Of a stretch of 17,680 nucleotides of DNA, positions 1 through 8,400 are shown piece after piece (positions within the stretch are counted from its first letter, which is position 1; every line of letters starts with the position of its first letter). Origin of the DNA: an uncultured Collinsella sp. (GTDB lineage: Bacteria > Actinomycetota > Coriobacteriia > Coriobacteriales > Coriobacteriaceae). The position numbers and the translations under genes are program-made. Under the pieces are notes generated by a model. The model saw only the letters and a list, made by a program, of their open reading frames with translations, made no database searches and was not told the DNA's origin. The stretch covers positions 1 to 17,680 of the forward strand of contig CABRZN010000024.1 of the NCBI GenBank assembly GCA_902475445.1, given 5' to 3'.

Positions 1-44
1 CATCTCGGCACCTCATTTCAAGGGTTGGCGACTCGGCTGGTGGC

Positions 45-55
45 ACTACTGTAGT
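45..55. promoter_or_regulatory. 11-bp palindrome far upstream of the ABC exporter genes
   Basis: ACTACTGTAGT is a perfect palindrome around a central T, in the non-coding stretch before the ABC exporter. It could be an operator half of a local regulator, but no clear promoter can be aligned with it. The rest of 1-160 shows no gene that I can support. It could be the tail of an upstream intergenic region. Confidence 0.2.
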
Positions 56-171
56 AAGTATACCAAGCGATTGGCGCGCCGCTGACCGGGCATGCGCACC
101 TCTCCGCTTCTCTGGAAACCGAATCCCATTAGAAATGACGAGTTGTTTACGCTTCTTTTGGGGTGGCGGTA

Positions 172-206
172 CTATCATGGTTCGAATTGAGTGTGAATGA
201 TGATAG
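172..206 (+). promoter_or_regulatory. Inverted repeat in the leader of the ABC exporter operon
   Basis: CTATCAT (172-178) is exactly complementary to ATGATAG (200-206). The right arm touches the Shine-Dalgarno AGGGAG at 205-210 that serves the ATG at 220. It overlaps TACTAT (170-175), a possible -10 with a weak TTTACG at 146-151. It could be an operator or a small leader hairpin masking part of the ribosome site. Only the complementarity is seen; the role is inference. Confidence 0.3.
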
Positions 207-219
207 GGAGCGCCTATAC

Positions 220-2064
220 ATGATTGAGCTGCTCAGGCGTTTTGGTGGTAAGTTTCGCCGGTATATGGTGATCGGCCCAGCGTGCAAGCTGATCGAAGTG
301 ATTTTTGACCTGCTGACGCCGCTGGTGATTGCCCAGATGATCGATAAGGGCATCGGCGCACACGATGTCAACGCCGTCGTCCACTACGGCGCGGTGCTCG
401 CCGCCATGGCTGTAATCGGCATCTCGTTTACGCTCGTCTGCCAAAAGATGGCGGCGCTCACCTCGCAGGGCATGGGTACCGACATCCGCGGCGCGCTCTA
501 CGGGCACATCAATAAGCTGAGCTATGCTGAGCTCGATCGCTTTGGCACGCCGTCGCTCATCACGCGTATCACCAACGATGTCAACCAGGTGCAGCTAGCT
601 GTGGCGCTGGGCGTGCGCATGCTCATCCGCTGGCCCTTCCTGGCGGTGGGCTCCATGGTCGCGGCCCTTGCCATCGACCTTAAGCTCGGCATCATCTTTT
701 TGACTTGCACGCCCGCCATCGGCCTGGTGTTTTGGTTTGTCATGGCGCGCTGTATTCCGTACTACAAGCAGCTGCAGGCAAAGCTCGACCGCATCGCGCT
801 TATCTGCCGCGAAGGCCTTTCGGGCGCTCGCGTGGTCCGTGCGTTTGTGCGTGAAGATCACGAGCGTGAGCGCTTTGCCCAAGCCGCCGATGACCAGGCC
901 AATACTGCCATCGCGGTGGGCAAGCTCTCGTCGATTCTCAACCCCGTCACGTTTCTTGTGATGAACCCGGGCGTGTGCGCCATCCTGTGGGTCGGCGGCA
1001 TCCAGGTCAACGTGGGCGAGCTCACGCAGGGTCAGGTCATGGCGTTCGTCAACTACATGACGCAGACCCTCACCTCCATCGTGTATGTCGCCAACCTGGT
1101 CGTGGTCTTTACCAAGTCGAGCGCCAGCGCGTCGCGTATCAACGAGGTGCTCAATTGCGTGCCGAGCATTACCGATGAGGGCAACCAGCCGGTCGCACTG
1201 CCCGAGCCGGGCAATGTCGCTCTCGTTCCTGCGTTGAGCTTTGACCATGCGAGCTTTTCGTTTGGCGTGGGCGCGGCAAATGCCGTGAGCGATGTGACGC
1301 TGGAGCTGCCGCTGGGCAAGACGCTCGGCATTATCGGCGGCACGGGCAGCGGCAAGTCCACGCTCGTCTCGCTTATTCCGCGCCTGTACGATGCGAGCGC
1401 TGGCAGCGTGAGCGTGATGGGCGCCGACGTGCGCGCCTGGCCGCTCGACCAGCTGCGCCATGTGGTCGCGACCGTCCCGCAGCGCGCGTCGCTGGTGAGC
1501 GGCACCATCCGCAGCAACCTGACCTGGCGTGACGAGTCAGCGACCGACGATGAGCTCTGGGCGGCGCTCGATATGGCGCAGGCCAGCGAATTCGTGCGCA
1601 ACAAGCCGCAGGGGCTCGATGCCCCGGTCGAGGCGGGCGGTAAGAACTTCAGCGGTGGCCAACGCCAGCGCCTGACCATCGCGCGCGCCCTGGTGGGCTC
1701 GCCTCAGATATTGATCATGGACGACTCCGCCTCGGCACTCGACTTTAAGACCGACGCGGCGCTTCGCCATGCCATCCGCGAGCGCAGCGTGCGCGGTGCC
1801 GCCGAGGGCGGGCTGCCGCTCACGACGGTGATCGTGAGCCAGCGCGTCTCGACCGTGCGCGATGCCGACATGATCTGCGTGCTCGACCACGGATCGGTTG
1901 CGGGCCTGGGCACGCATGACGAGCTGTATGCAAGCTGCCAGCTCTATCGCGAGATTTGCCAGTCGCAGCTGCGCCGCGAGGAGCTCGAGGGCCAGCAGGG
2001 GAGCACGGTGCCCGCGTCCGCCCCGACTGCCCCTGCGCCTACTTGCTCAAAGGAGGGTTGCTAG
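220..2064 (+). CDS. ABC exporter half-transporter (permease-ATPase fusion), non-canonical ATP-site subunit
   Basis: This 614-aa protein has the type IV ABC exporter layout: about six membrane helices in residues 1-320, then a nucleotide-binding domain. Walker A GGTGSGKST lies at 373-381 and the C-loop FSGGQ at 477-481. Walker B reads LIMDD, so the catalytic Glu position is Asp (D502), and the H-loop His is Gln (Q541). These substitutions are the known signature of the degenerate-site subunit in heterodimeric exporters such as TM287/288 and BmrCD, and the next gene supplies the other half. I chose ATG 220 because AGGGAG sits 9 nt upstream. An in-frame GTG at 163 would add 19 residues but has no such site. 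The pair probably exports a lipid, drug or peptide; the substrate cannot be read from the sequence. Confidence 0.93.
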   Translation: MIELLRRFGGKFRRYMVIGPACKLIEVIFDLLTPLVIAQMIDKGIGAHDVNAVVHYGAVLAAMAVIGISFTLVCQKMAALTSQGMGTDIRGALYGHINKLSYAELDRFGTPSLITRITNDVNQVQLAVALGVRMLIRWPFLAVGSMVAALAIDLKLGIIFLTCTPAIGLVFWFVMARCIPYYKQLQAKLDRIALICREGLSGARVVRAFVREDHERERFAQAADDQANTAIAVGKLSSILNPVTFLVMNPGVCAILWVGGIQVNVGELTQGQVMAFVNYMTQTLTSIVYVANLVVVFTKSSASASRINEVLNCVPSITDEGNQPVALPEPGNVALVPALSFDHASFSFGVGAANAVSDVTLELPLGKTLGIIGGTGSGKSTLVSLIPRLYDASAGSVSVMGADVRAWPLDQLRHVVATVPQRASLVSGTIRSNLTWRDESATDDELWAALDMAQASEFVRNKPQGLDAPVEAGGKNFSGGQRQRLTIARALVGSPQILIMDDSASALDFKTDAALRHAIRERSVRGAAEGGLPLTTVIVSQRVSTVRDADMICVLDHGSVAGLGTHDELYASCQLYREICQSQLRREELEGQQGSTVPASAPTAPAPTCSKEGC

Positions 2065-3924
2065 ATGAACCCGTATACTTCTTCCGGTTCGGTCGCCACG
2101 ATGACCGCTAATGTGTCCGGCAACGATAACCTCAACGACCTGGGCGACGGCCCGCGCCAACCCGGTGATCCCGAGCGCTATCCCGTGGGCGCGGCGACGC
2201 GCCGCCTGCTGGGCTATGTTCGCCCGCACCGTATTTCGTTTACGGCGTCGTTTGTGAGCGCCGCCATCTCGGTGATTCTGCAGCTCTACACGCCCATCCT
2301 CATTGGTGAGGGCATCGACCTGATCGTCGCCATCGGGCAGGTGGACTTCGATGCGCTGCTGCCGCTCGTTACCAAACTCGCGATTGTCGTGATGGGTGCT
2401 GCGGCCTTCCAGTGGCTGCAGGGCTACTGCGTCAACCGCCTGTCCTACGAAACGGTGCGCGACATGCGCGTGGAGGCGAGCGACAAGCTCAGCCGCATGC
2501 CGCTCAGCTTTGTCGACAGCCATACCCACGGCGACCTTATGAGCCGCGTGGTCAACGACGTCGACCAGGTCGGCGACGGTCTGCTGCAGGGCTTTACCCA
2601 GCTCTTTACCGGCGTCATCACCATCGTGGGCACGCTCGCGTTTATGCTCTCCATTAACCTGACCATGACGCTCGTGGTGGTGCTCGTCACGCCGCTCTCC
2701 ATCTTTGCGGCCGGCGCCATCGCCAAGCTCTCCAACAAGAGCTTTACGGCGCAGCAGCGTATTCAAGGGCAGCTCGGTGGTCATATCGAGGAGTACGTAG
2801 GCGAGCAGAAGCTTGTCGACGCCTTTGCCTATGGTCCCAACGCCCAGCAGCGCTTCGATGCCCTCAATGCCGAGCTTTACACCGCGGGCGAGCGCGCGCA
2901 GTTTATGGGTTCGCTCTCCAACCCCGGCACGCGTTTTATCAACAACATCATCTATGCCGTGGTCGCTGTGATCGGCTGCGTGGGCGTGGTCACGGGCGTG
3001 CCTGCGGCGCTCACGGTGGGCGGCGTGCAGATTTTCCTGTCCTACGCCAACCAGTACACCAAGCCGTTCAACGAGGTCACCAACGTCATTACGCAAATCC
3101 AGACCGCGTACGCCTCGGCGCGCCGCATGTTTGCGCTGCTCGATGCCCGCGAGCAAGAGCCCGATGCGCCAGATGCCGTGGAACTTGCCGCCCCGCAAGG
3201 CGAGGTCGCCTTTGAGCATGTGGACTTTAGCTACGTGCCCGACCGCAAGCTGCTGCAGGACATCTGCATCGAGGCTAAGCCCGGCATGCGCTTTGCCCTC
3301 GTTGGCCCCACGGGCTGCGGCAAGACAACGCTCATCAACTTGCTGTTGCGGTTCTACGATATCGATGCCGGTCGCATCATGGTCGATGGCCGTTCCTCGC
3401 GTGACTATACGCGCGCAAGCCTGCGCCGTGCCTTTGGCATGGTGCTGCAGGACACTTGGCTGTTCGAAGGCACGGTGGCGGAAAACATCGCTTACGGTTG
3501 TCCCGATGCCACACGCGAACAGGTTATCGAGGCGGCCAAGCGCGCGCATGCGCACAAGTTTATCGTGCAGCTGCCGAAAGGCTACGACACGGTGATCGGC
3601 GAGGACGGCGGCACGTTTAGCCAGGGTCAAAAACAGCTGCTGTGCATCGCGCGCGTCATGCTCACCGACCCGGCGATTTTGCTGCTGGACGAGGCGACCT
3701 CGAGCATCGATACCCGCACCGAGCTGCAGGTGCAGGCGGCATTCGACGAGCTCATGGCTGGCCGCACAAGTTTTGTGGTGGCGCATCGCCTGTCGACGAT
3801 CCGCAATGCCGACTGCATTCTGGTTATGCGCGACGGCCAGATTATTGAGCGGGGCACGCATGACGAGCTGCTGGCATCGGGCGGTTTCTATGCCGAGCTC
3901 TACCGCAGCCAGTTTGCCCAGTGA
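2065..3924 (+). CDS. ABC exporter half-transporter (permease-ATPase fusion), canonical-Glu subunit
   Basis: This 619-aa partner of the preceding gene begins on the base after that gene's stop codon, and its Shine-Dalgarno AAAGGAGGG (2049-2056) lies inside the end of that gene. The two are therefore surely one translation-coupled operon. The membrane domain covers about residues 45-350. Walker A is GPTGCGKTT (414-422), Walker B LLLDE with catalytic E543, and the H-loop is H574. The C-loop is FSQGQ (518-522) instead of LSGGQ. In the dimer this weak C-loop would face the D502/Q541 site of the partner, making one inactive site. Its own E543/H574 site would face the partner's good FSGGQ, making one active site. 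This fits heterodimeric multidrug-type exporters; the substrate is unknown. Confidence 0.94.
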   Translation: MNPYTSSGSVATMTANVSGNDNLNDLGDGPRQPGDPERYPVGAATRRLLGYVRPHRISFTASFVSAAISVILQLYTPILIGEGIDLIVAIGQVDFDALLPLVTKLAIVVMGAAAFQWLQGYCVNRLSYETVRDMRVEASDKLSRMPLSFVDSHTHGDLMSRVVNDVDQVGDGLLQGFTQLFTGVITIVGTLAFMLSINLTMTLVVVLVTPLSIFAAGAIAKLSNKSFTAQQRIQGQLGGHIEEYVGEQKLVDAFAYGPNAQQRFDALNAELYTAGERAQFMGSLSNPGTRFINNIIYAVVAVIGCVGVVTGVPAALTVGGVQIFLSYANQYTKPFNEVTNVITQIQTAYASARRMFALLDAREQEPDAPDAVELAAPQGEVAFEHVDFSYVPDRKLLQDICIEAKPGMRFALVGPTGCGKTTLINLLLRFYDIDAGRIMVDGRSSRDYTRASLRRAFGMVLQDTWLFEGTVAENIAYGCPDATREQVIEAAKRAHAHKFIVQLPKGYDTVIGEDGGTFSQGQKQLLCIARVMLTDPAILLLDEATSSIDTRTELQVQAAFDELMAGRTSFVVAHRLSTIRNADCILVMRDGQIIERGTHDELLASGGFYAELYRSQFAQ

Positions 3925-3964
3925 GCAAGCCCGTGGGGCTAATTAATCAATCGACAGACGGTGG

Positions 3965-4015
3965 TTTACATCTGTCACGTTAGTACTAAGATATTCATCT
4001 AATAAATTGCATTAG
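3965..4015 (+). promoter_or_regulatory. Candidate promoter with TTAG/CTAA operator-like palindromes before the flavodoxin gene
   Basis: TTTACA (3965-3970) and GATATT (3990-3995) could be -35 and -10 boxes with a long 19-bp spacer. Inside the spacer is TTAGTACTAA (3980-3989), a perfect 10-bp palindrome. Just downstream, CTAAT (3999-4003) and ATTAG (4011-4015) form a second inverted pair. The repeated TTAG/CTAA half-sites suggest a dimeric repressor, for example of the MarR or TetR kind. No regulator gene is visible nearby, so this is inference. Confidence 0.4.
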
Positions 4016-4051
4016 TGGCTTTAGTTTTGGGGGAAACGAGGCAACGTGACT

Positions 4052-4603
4052 ATGACGTGCTCTTTGGTGGTTAACAGCAAGAGCGGTAATACCAGGATGG
4101 TTTCGGGTGCGATCAAGCGCGCTCTGCAGGCTGCGGGCGTTGAGTTTGTCCATGCCGCGGCGTTGAGTGACGATGCGGATGCAGATCAGGTTGCGCTCGA
4201 GGCGCAGGGCGCCTGCGCGGCTGACACGGTGCTCGTCGGTTTTTGGTGCGACAAGGGCGCGTGCACGCCTTCGGTCGCGGCGTTGCTCTCCGCCTTGCAC
4301 GGCAAGCGCGTGTTCCTGTTTGGCACCTGCGGCTTTGGCGCCGACCAGAGCTATTACCAGCAGATTATCGACCGCGTAACTTCCAATTTGGCCGTGGATG
4401 CCGAGCTTGCGGGCTGGGCGATGTGCCAGGGCAAGATGGGCCCTGCGGTCAAGCAGCGCTACGAGGCCATGCTCGAGCAAGATCCCGACAACGCCCGATT
4501 TAAGATGCTGCTCGACAACTGGGTTGCCGCAAAGGATCACCCCACCAAGGAAGATCTGGATAACATGGCTGCAGCCGCCAAAAAGGCCGTGCTGGGGGAG
4601 TAG
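4052..4603 (+). CDS. Flavodoxin-family FMN protein (possibly BilS-like)
   Basis: This 183-aa cytoplasmic protein has a flavodoxin-like start: a beta strand followed by NSKSGNTR (8-15), the expected FMN-phosphate loop. It continues with GFWCDKG (63-69), FGTCGFG (90-96) and MCQGKMGP (124-131), which match my recall of a gut-bacterial family of flavodoxin-domain proteins. That family includes BilS, the partner of bilirubin reductase, but no bilR lies in this window, so I give no gene symbol. It would carry electrons or bind flavin for a reductase elsewhere. The start is uncertain: ATG 4052 has GAGG 10 nt upstream, while an in-frame GTG at 4046 adds two residues. It appears to be a single-gene unit with its own promoter region and is followed by structured element A. 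Confidence 0.85.
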   Translation: MTCSLVVNSKSGNTRMVSGAIKRALQAAGVEFVHAAALSDDADADQVALEAQGACAADTVLVGFWCDKGACTPSVAALLSALHGKRVFLFGTCGFGADQSYYQQIIDRVTSNLAVDAELAGWAMCQGKMGPAVKQRYEAMLEQDPDNARFKMLLDNWVAAKDHPTKEDLDNMAAAAKKAVLGE

Positions 4604-4645
4604 CTCCCATCGCTGACGGCGGTCGGTCCATCTTTCTAAATGAAA

Positions 4646-4774
4646 CGTCCTCCCGGGCGTCGGGGCACGAAGTTCCCTGCTCTACAGTCCTGCGCAAGAC
4701 GAAGGCCACATTAAGTGGCCTTCTTTGCGTGCGGAACTCGCGATGAACTTCGTGCCCCGCCGTCCGGGAGGACG
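4646..4774 (+). repeat. Element A: long structured inverted-repeat element in the 3' region of the flavodoxin gene
   Basis: Outer arms 4646-4675 and 4745-4774 pair over 30 nt with one G-U and one mismatch. Inside is a perfect 9-bp hairpin, GAAGGCCAC/GTGGCCTTC (4701-4709 and 4715-4723), with loop ATTAA. Between arms and hairpin lie two unpaired or weakly paired stretches, at 4676-4693 and 4728-4744, that are almost identical in element B at 9654-9786. The element begins 42 nt after the flavodoxin stop and is followed by a T-rich stretch, so it may be the 3' end of that mRNA. I do not recognise it as a named RNA family. It could be a structured RNA, a terminator or a mobile palindromic element. 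Confidence 0.75.
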
Positions 4775-4834
4775 CCTCTTTATTGATGGGAGGCCTGATA
4801 GGTCGATGGTTCCGTGCCCGGATGCGTCCAAAGT

Positions 4835-5281
4835 GGGACGGGCTTTCCGGATGGGCAGGCTTTCGAAAAATGCGTCCCGGAATTTGCCTTTGGAATGGGA
4901 CGTAGTTTCCCGTTGAGGTGCTTTGCGGAAAGTGCATCCCACTCTGGGCGGTCGAAGTGGGACACACTTTCCCAAAGGCGTTCCAACGGGAAATTGCGTC
5001 CCATTATTCGGTCAAGAAACGGGATGCATTTTCCCAATGAGAGCAAAACCGGAAAATGCATCCCACAATCAGCCCTCAAAGTGGGACGCCGTTTCCCAAT
5101 GAGGCTCAAGCGGAAAATGCATCCCGGAATTTGCGCTCAAAGTGGGATGCGGTTTCCGGTTGAGGGTCTAAGGGGAAAGTGCGTCCCAGAATCGACGCTT
5201 GAAATGGGATGCAGTTTCCCGATGAGGCACTCGACGGAAAATACATCCCAGAAATGGCCTTTGAGCTGGGATAAGATTTCC
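4835..5281. repeat. 62-bp tandem array of alternately inverted 14-bp motifs
   Basis: The forward motif, consensus GGGAYGCANTTTCC, starts at 4835, 4897, 4959, 5021, 5083, 5144, 5206 and 5268. The reverse motif GGAAANTGCRTCCC starts at 4865, 4927, 4989, 5051, 5112, 5174 and 5236. Spacing is 62 bp (61 once). The forward-to-reverse offset is 30 bp (29 once) and reverse-to-forward is always 32 bp. GGGA and TTTCC are nearly invariant while the middle and the linkers vary. Each forward/reverse pair could form a hairpin of up to 14 bp with a 16-nt loop; the pair at 5021-5064 is perfectly complementary. The block is non-coding in my reading and ends about 120 bp before the surface-protein gene. The function is unknown. 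Confidence 0.85.
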
Positions 5282-5300
5282 GCGGCATCTCGGATTCTCA

Positions 5301-5378
5301 AAAATGAGACACGCCGTTGGCGAAAATGAGACACGTGATATCGGGCATCGGATGTATCATTTGCAAAAATGAGTCCAC
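5301..5378 (+). repeat. Three AAAATGAG(AC/TCC)AC repeats just upstream of the surface-protein gene
   Basis: AAAATGAGACACG occurs at 5301-5313 and 5323-5335, and AAAATGAGTCCAC at 5366-5378. Starts are 22 and 43 bp apart, close to two and four helical turns. TCTCA/TGAGA around 5296-5309 also forms a small palindrome over the first copy. The region carries TATCAT (5355-5360), a possible -10 without a good -35. These may be regulator sites, or the multiple terminal repeats of a decayed insertion sequence read on the minus strand (GTGTCTCATTTT). Both readings are inference. Confidence 0.5.
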
Positions 5379-5404
5379 TCCACTCGAATAAAGCGAGGTC
5401 CCTC

Positions 5405-8400
5405 ATGTACGTTCCACACCCCCGTATCCGTAGGCTGTCGAAAATCCCGCTTGTTGGGACGGCGGCGCTTGCTGCGTTGATCGCCACGAGCGTCGCCTGC
5501 TTCACGGCCACGCCCCAGGTTGCCCAGGCGGCAGACGCGCCCGCAATCACCGATATGACCGAGCAGGATTATCAAGCCCTGGGTCTGGGCACGAGCGAGG
5601 ACATTCCGGCCGATACCATTGGCCCCTATTCCACTGATACCCCCACGACGTTTGCCACGCGCAGCGAGGTCTATATGGCAGCTAACGGTAGCCATGGCAA
5701 TCGCTACACTCTGCGCGACAAGCTCGAGAACGTCGAGCGCGGTGACATTGGCGGCAGCAGCAAACTCACCGATGGCTATGGAAGTGTGTGGGGCGCCGCA
5801 AAGTTCTGGCAAAACGTTAACAACTTCGATACGAACAGCGATCTCTACAAGCATAGCGACTACGGTGGCGGCACCTGGTCGTACCTAAGCAACAATGAGT
5901 CCTCAACAGTACTCGCCAACGACAACAACGGTTTCTCGGGCATTCACGCCACGAGTGTTGAGTTCTGCAGCGACGCCAGCACGGGCAAAAAGAGCCGCGT
6001 TGCCGAGCTCCGTGCCTACGGCGACAGTTCCTCCACGACGATTGACGGCAAGTCATACGCCGGAAAGGTTGAGCTGGTCCTCTACTCGTTTAGCAACGGG
6101 CGTACGCGCACTCTCGACACACACCTGCCGGTGACGGTCAACACTAATATGATGTACGAAGGCCGTTTTAAGTACCTGGATGCCGGTTACCTGCAAGAGC
6201 ACGACGCCGTCTTTGATGTCGAGGCGGGCGATGTCGATGGCGACGGCGTCGACGAGCTTTTTGTCTACGCGGGCTGCTATGTCGACGAGAACGGCGTGCG
6301 CAAGGCTGTAGTCGACATGTATGACTTGGAGGGCGGCAACTGGAAGCAAAGCGTCGTCAAGATCGATGCCGGTAACGCCGCGGACTACACCACGCACAAC
6401 AAGGGCGGGAACGACTCCTGGACGCAGCTTCAGTCAGCTCCTGTCGTTTCGCTAGCGGCCGGCGACCTCGATCGCGATTTTTGCGATGACCTCGCCATCG
6501 TGGTCTCGGCACCCTACGGCAAGAAGAATATTGATAAGTCGACGCATTGCGAGCTGTTTTCGTGGGATGCATCCAAGGGTGCGCTCGTCCATGTCGATGC
6601 TCTGGGCGACGCGGGCGCAATCTCCCTCTCCGCGAACGGCAAGACCATGGTCGCTGCGAATGCGACGTTCGGCACGTTTGCCGCCTACGATGAAGAAGGA
6701 AAGAAGACGGGTGAAACCGTCACGGGCCTTATTCTTGCGGGCTATGACTGGCAACGCAGCGCTTTTGATTACGGCGCTTCTGACGGCAGCAAGGGGCTGT
6801 ACGGCGCGCTGTACCGCTACGCGTATTTTGACTCGGAGTCTGGCGAGTTCAAGCTTTCCGATTGCAAGGAATACAGAGACGGGCTCCTCGCCTCCTATGG
6901 GCTGATGCATGTGCCCAACAGCGCATGGAAGGATAGCGCTCAGGATAAGCGCTATCCGTGCACCTTGGCGCCTATTGCCCTTGCCACTGCCAACCTTGAC
7001 GGTCTGTCTGAGCAGCTGGCGGTCGACGAGGTGCTCGTGGGCGGCGATGTGTTCCGCGACTTTGCCTGCAACACGGCACAGAGCGGGGCTCAGGGCTTGG
7101 GGTCCATGGTCGGAACCATGAGCATGAGCGGTCAGCAATACAACAGCAGCAACAAGCATGACCACAAGGGTATAGAGCAGGTGTGGATCAGCGACGTCAA
7201 GGCGGGCAGCGTCTCGGGTTCGGACCGCTATAACGAGAGCTTTATCGCTGTGGTGGGCAAGCACCGCGACGAGGACCTGCGCAAGAACGATGACTACTAT
7301 TGGATGACCGCCTCGCATTTTTCGCTCGACGAGAACGGAAAGGTGCGCCGCGGCGAGGAGCAGGTGATTAGCGAGAGCAACCGTCGCGGCACTACCTACG
7401 GCACATTTATCTCGCTCGCGCTGCCCGATGTCGACAACGACAGCGTCAAGATCACGTACAAGGACCGCTACAAGGTCTATACCAACCCGCGCGTGCTTGC
7501 CGTGCTGCAGGATGCGCCCTATGTTGAGGATCTGGAGCAGGCATACGGCTATCTGGTGTTGGGCGGCACGTCATACGGAGAGGAAAAGGGCACGGGGACA
7601 TCCCAGGGCTATACCATTGGCGCCGAGTTGGGCGTTGCCGTCGAGGTGCAGACCGGTCCGCCCCTGGTCGCGATGAATGCTTCAGTCGATTTTGCCGCCG
7701 AGGGATGCTATGACTACCGGAGCGAGCGCACGGTCAGCGCAAGCGTAAGCTATGAGTCGCATGCCGGCGAGGGTGACAAGACCGTGCTCTACACGATTCC
7801 GATGGTCTATTACGAGTATGAGATCGAAAATGAGGAAACTGGTGGCAAGGGCGTGATGGCGGCGCCCGTGTCGCTCGGCGCGCAGACCTCGGTCGTTAAT
7901 GTCGAGGCCTATGACCGCATTGCCAAACAGCACAATATGACGCCGCTCAGCTACTTTTTGACCAACCGGTCGGGAGAACCCGGAACCTATCAAACGACGC
8001 TCAACGGCGAGACTCCCGTTGGGGATTCCTTTGGCCTGGGCAAGCCTGGCGTAACGCGCGCCTACACGCACGATGGGTTTAACGGCGCCGCCGCGCAGTC
8101 GGGGGCGAGCATTGAGCAGACCATCGAAGTCGAGGAGGGCAAGGAGCAGGAGCTCGAGCTCGGCTTGACGCTGAACGGCAGCGTTGTCATGGGCGCGAAG
8201 CTCGCAAAGCACGAGTTGTTTGGCGGCCTGTGCTTTGGTGCCAACGCCGGCTTTACTACGGGTAACTCCTCGAGTGAATCGACCGAATACGGCGGCACCG
8301 TCGACAACCTGCCCGAGGCCGCGCAGGGCAAGTACGGTTTTGTGTGGCGTCTGGGCGTCAACGCGGTGGATGTCGACAAGTTCGAGGCAGACTCGGGCGA

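Noticed and set aside
163..219. GTG 163 as the start of the first ABC gene
   Set aside because: No ribosome site precedes it and the extra residues would cover a possible -10 and leader hairpin. ATG 220 has AGGGAG at good spacing.
2047..3861. 604-codon open frame on the minus strand opposite the second ABC gene
   Set aside because: It is a shadow frame of GC-rich coding DNA with a His/Arg-rich translation of no recognisable domain. The plus-strand gene has all the ABC motifs.
4835..5281. CRISPR array
   Set aside because: A period near 62 bp is CRISPR-like, but the conserved parts are 14 bp, alternate in orientation and vary internally; the linkers are also partly similar. No cas genes are present.
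4814..5329. Open frames on both strands over the 62-bp array that read as repeated short peptides (GKCIP / GMHFP style)
   Set aside because: The 62-bp period is not a multiple of three, so the peptide repeat arises in shifting frames and on both strands. No ribosome site or codon pattern supports translation.
5369..5404. Upstream ATG 5369 as the start of the surface protein
   Set aside because: It has no Shine-Dalgarno and lies inside an AAAATGAG repeat. ATG 5405 has GCGAGG at 6-nt spacing and gives a normal signal peptide.
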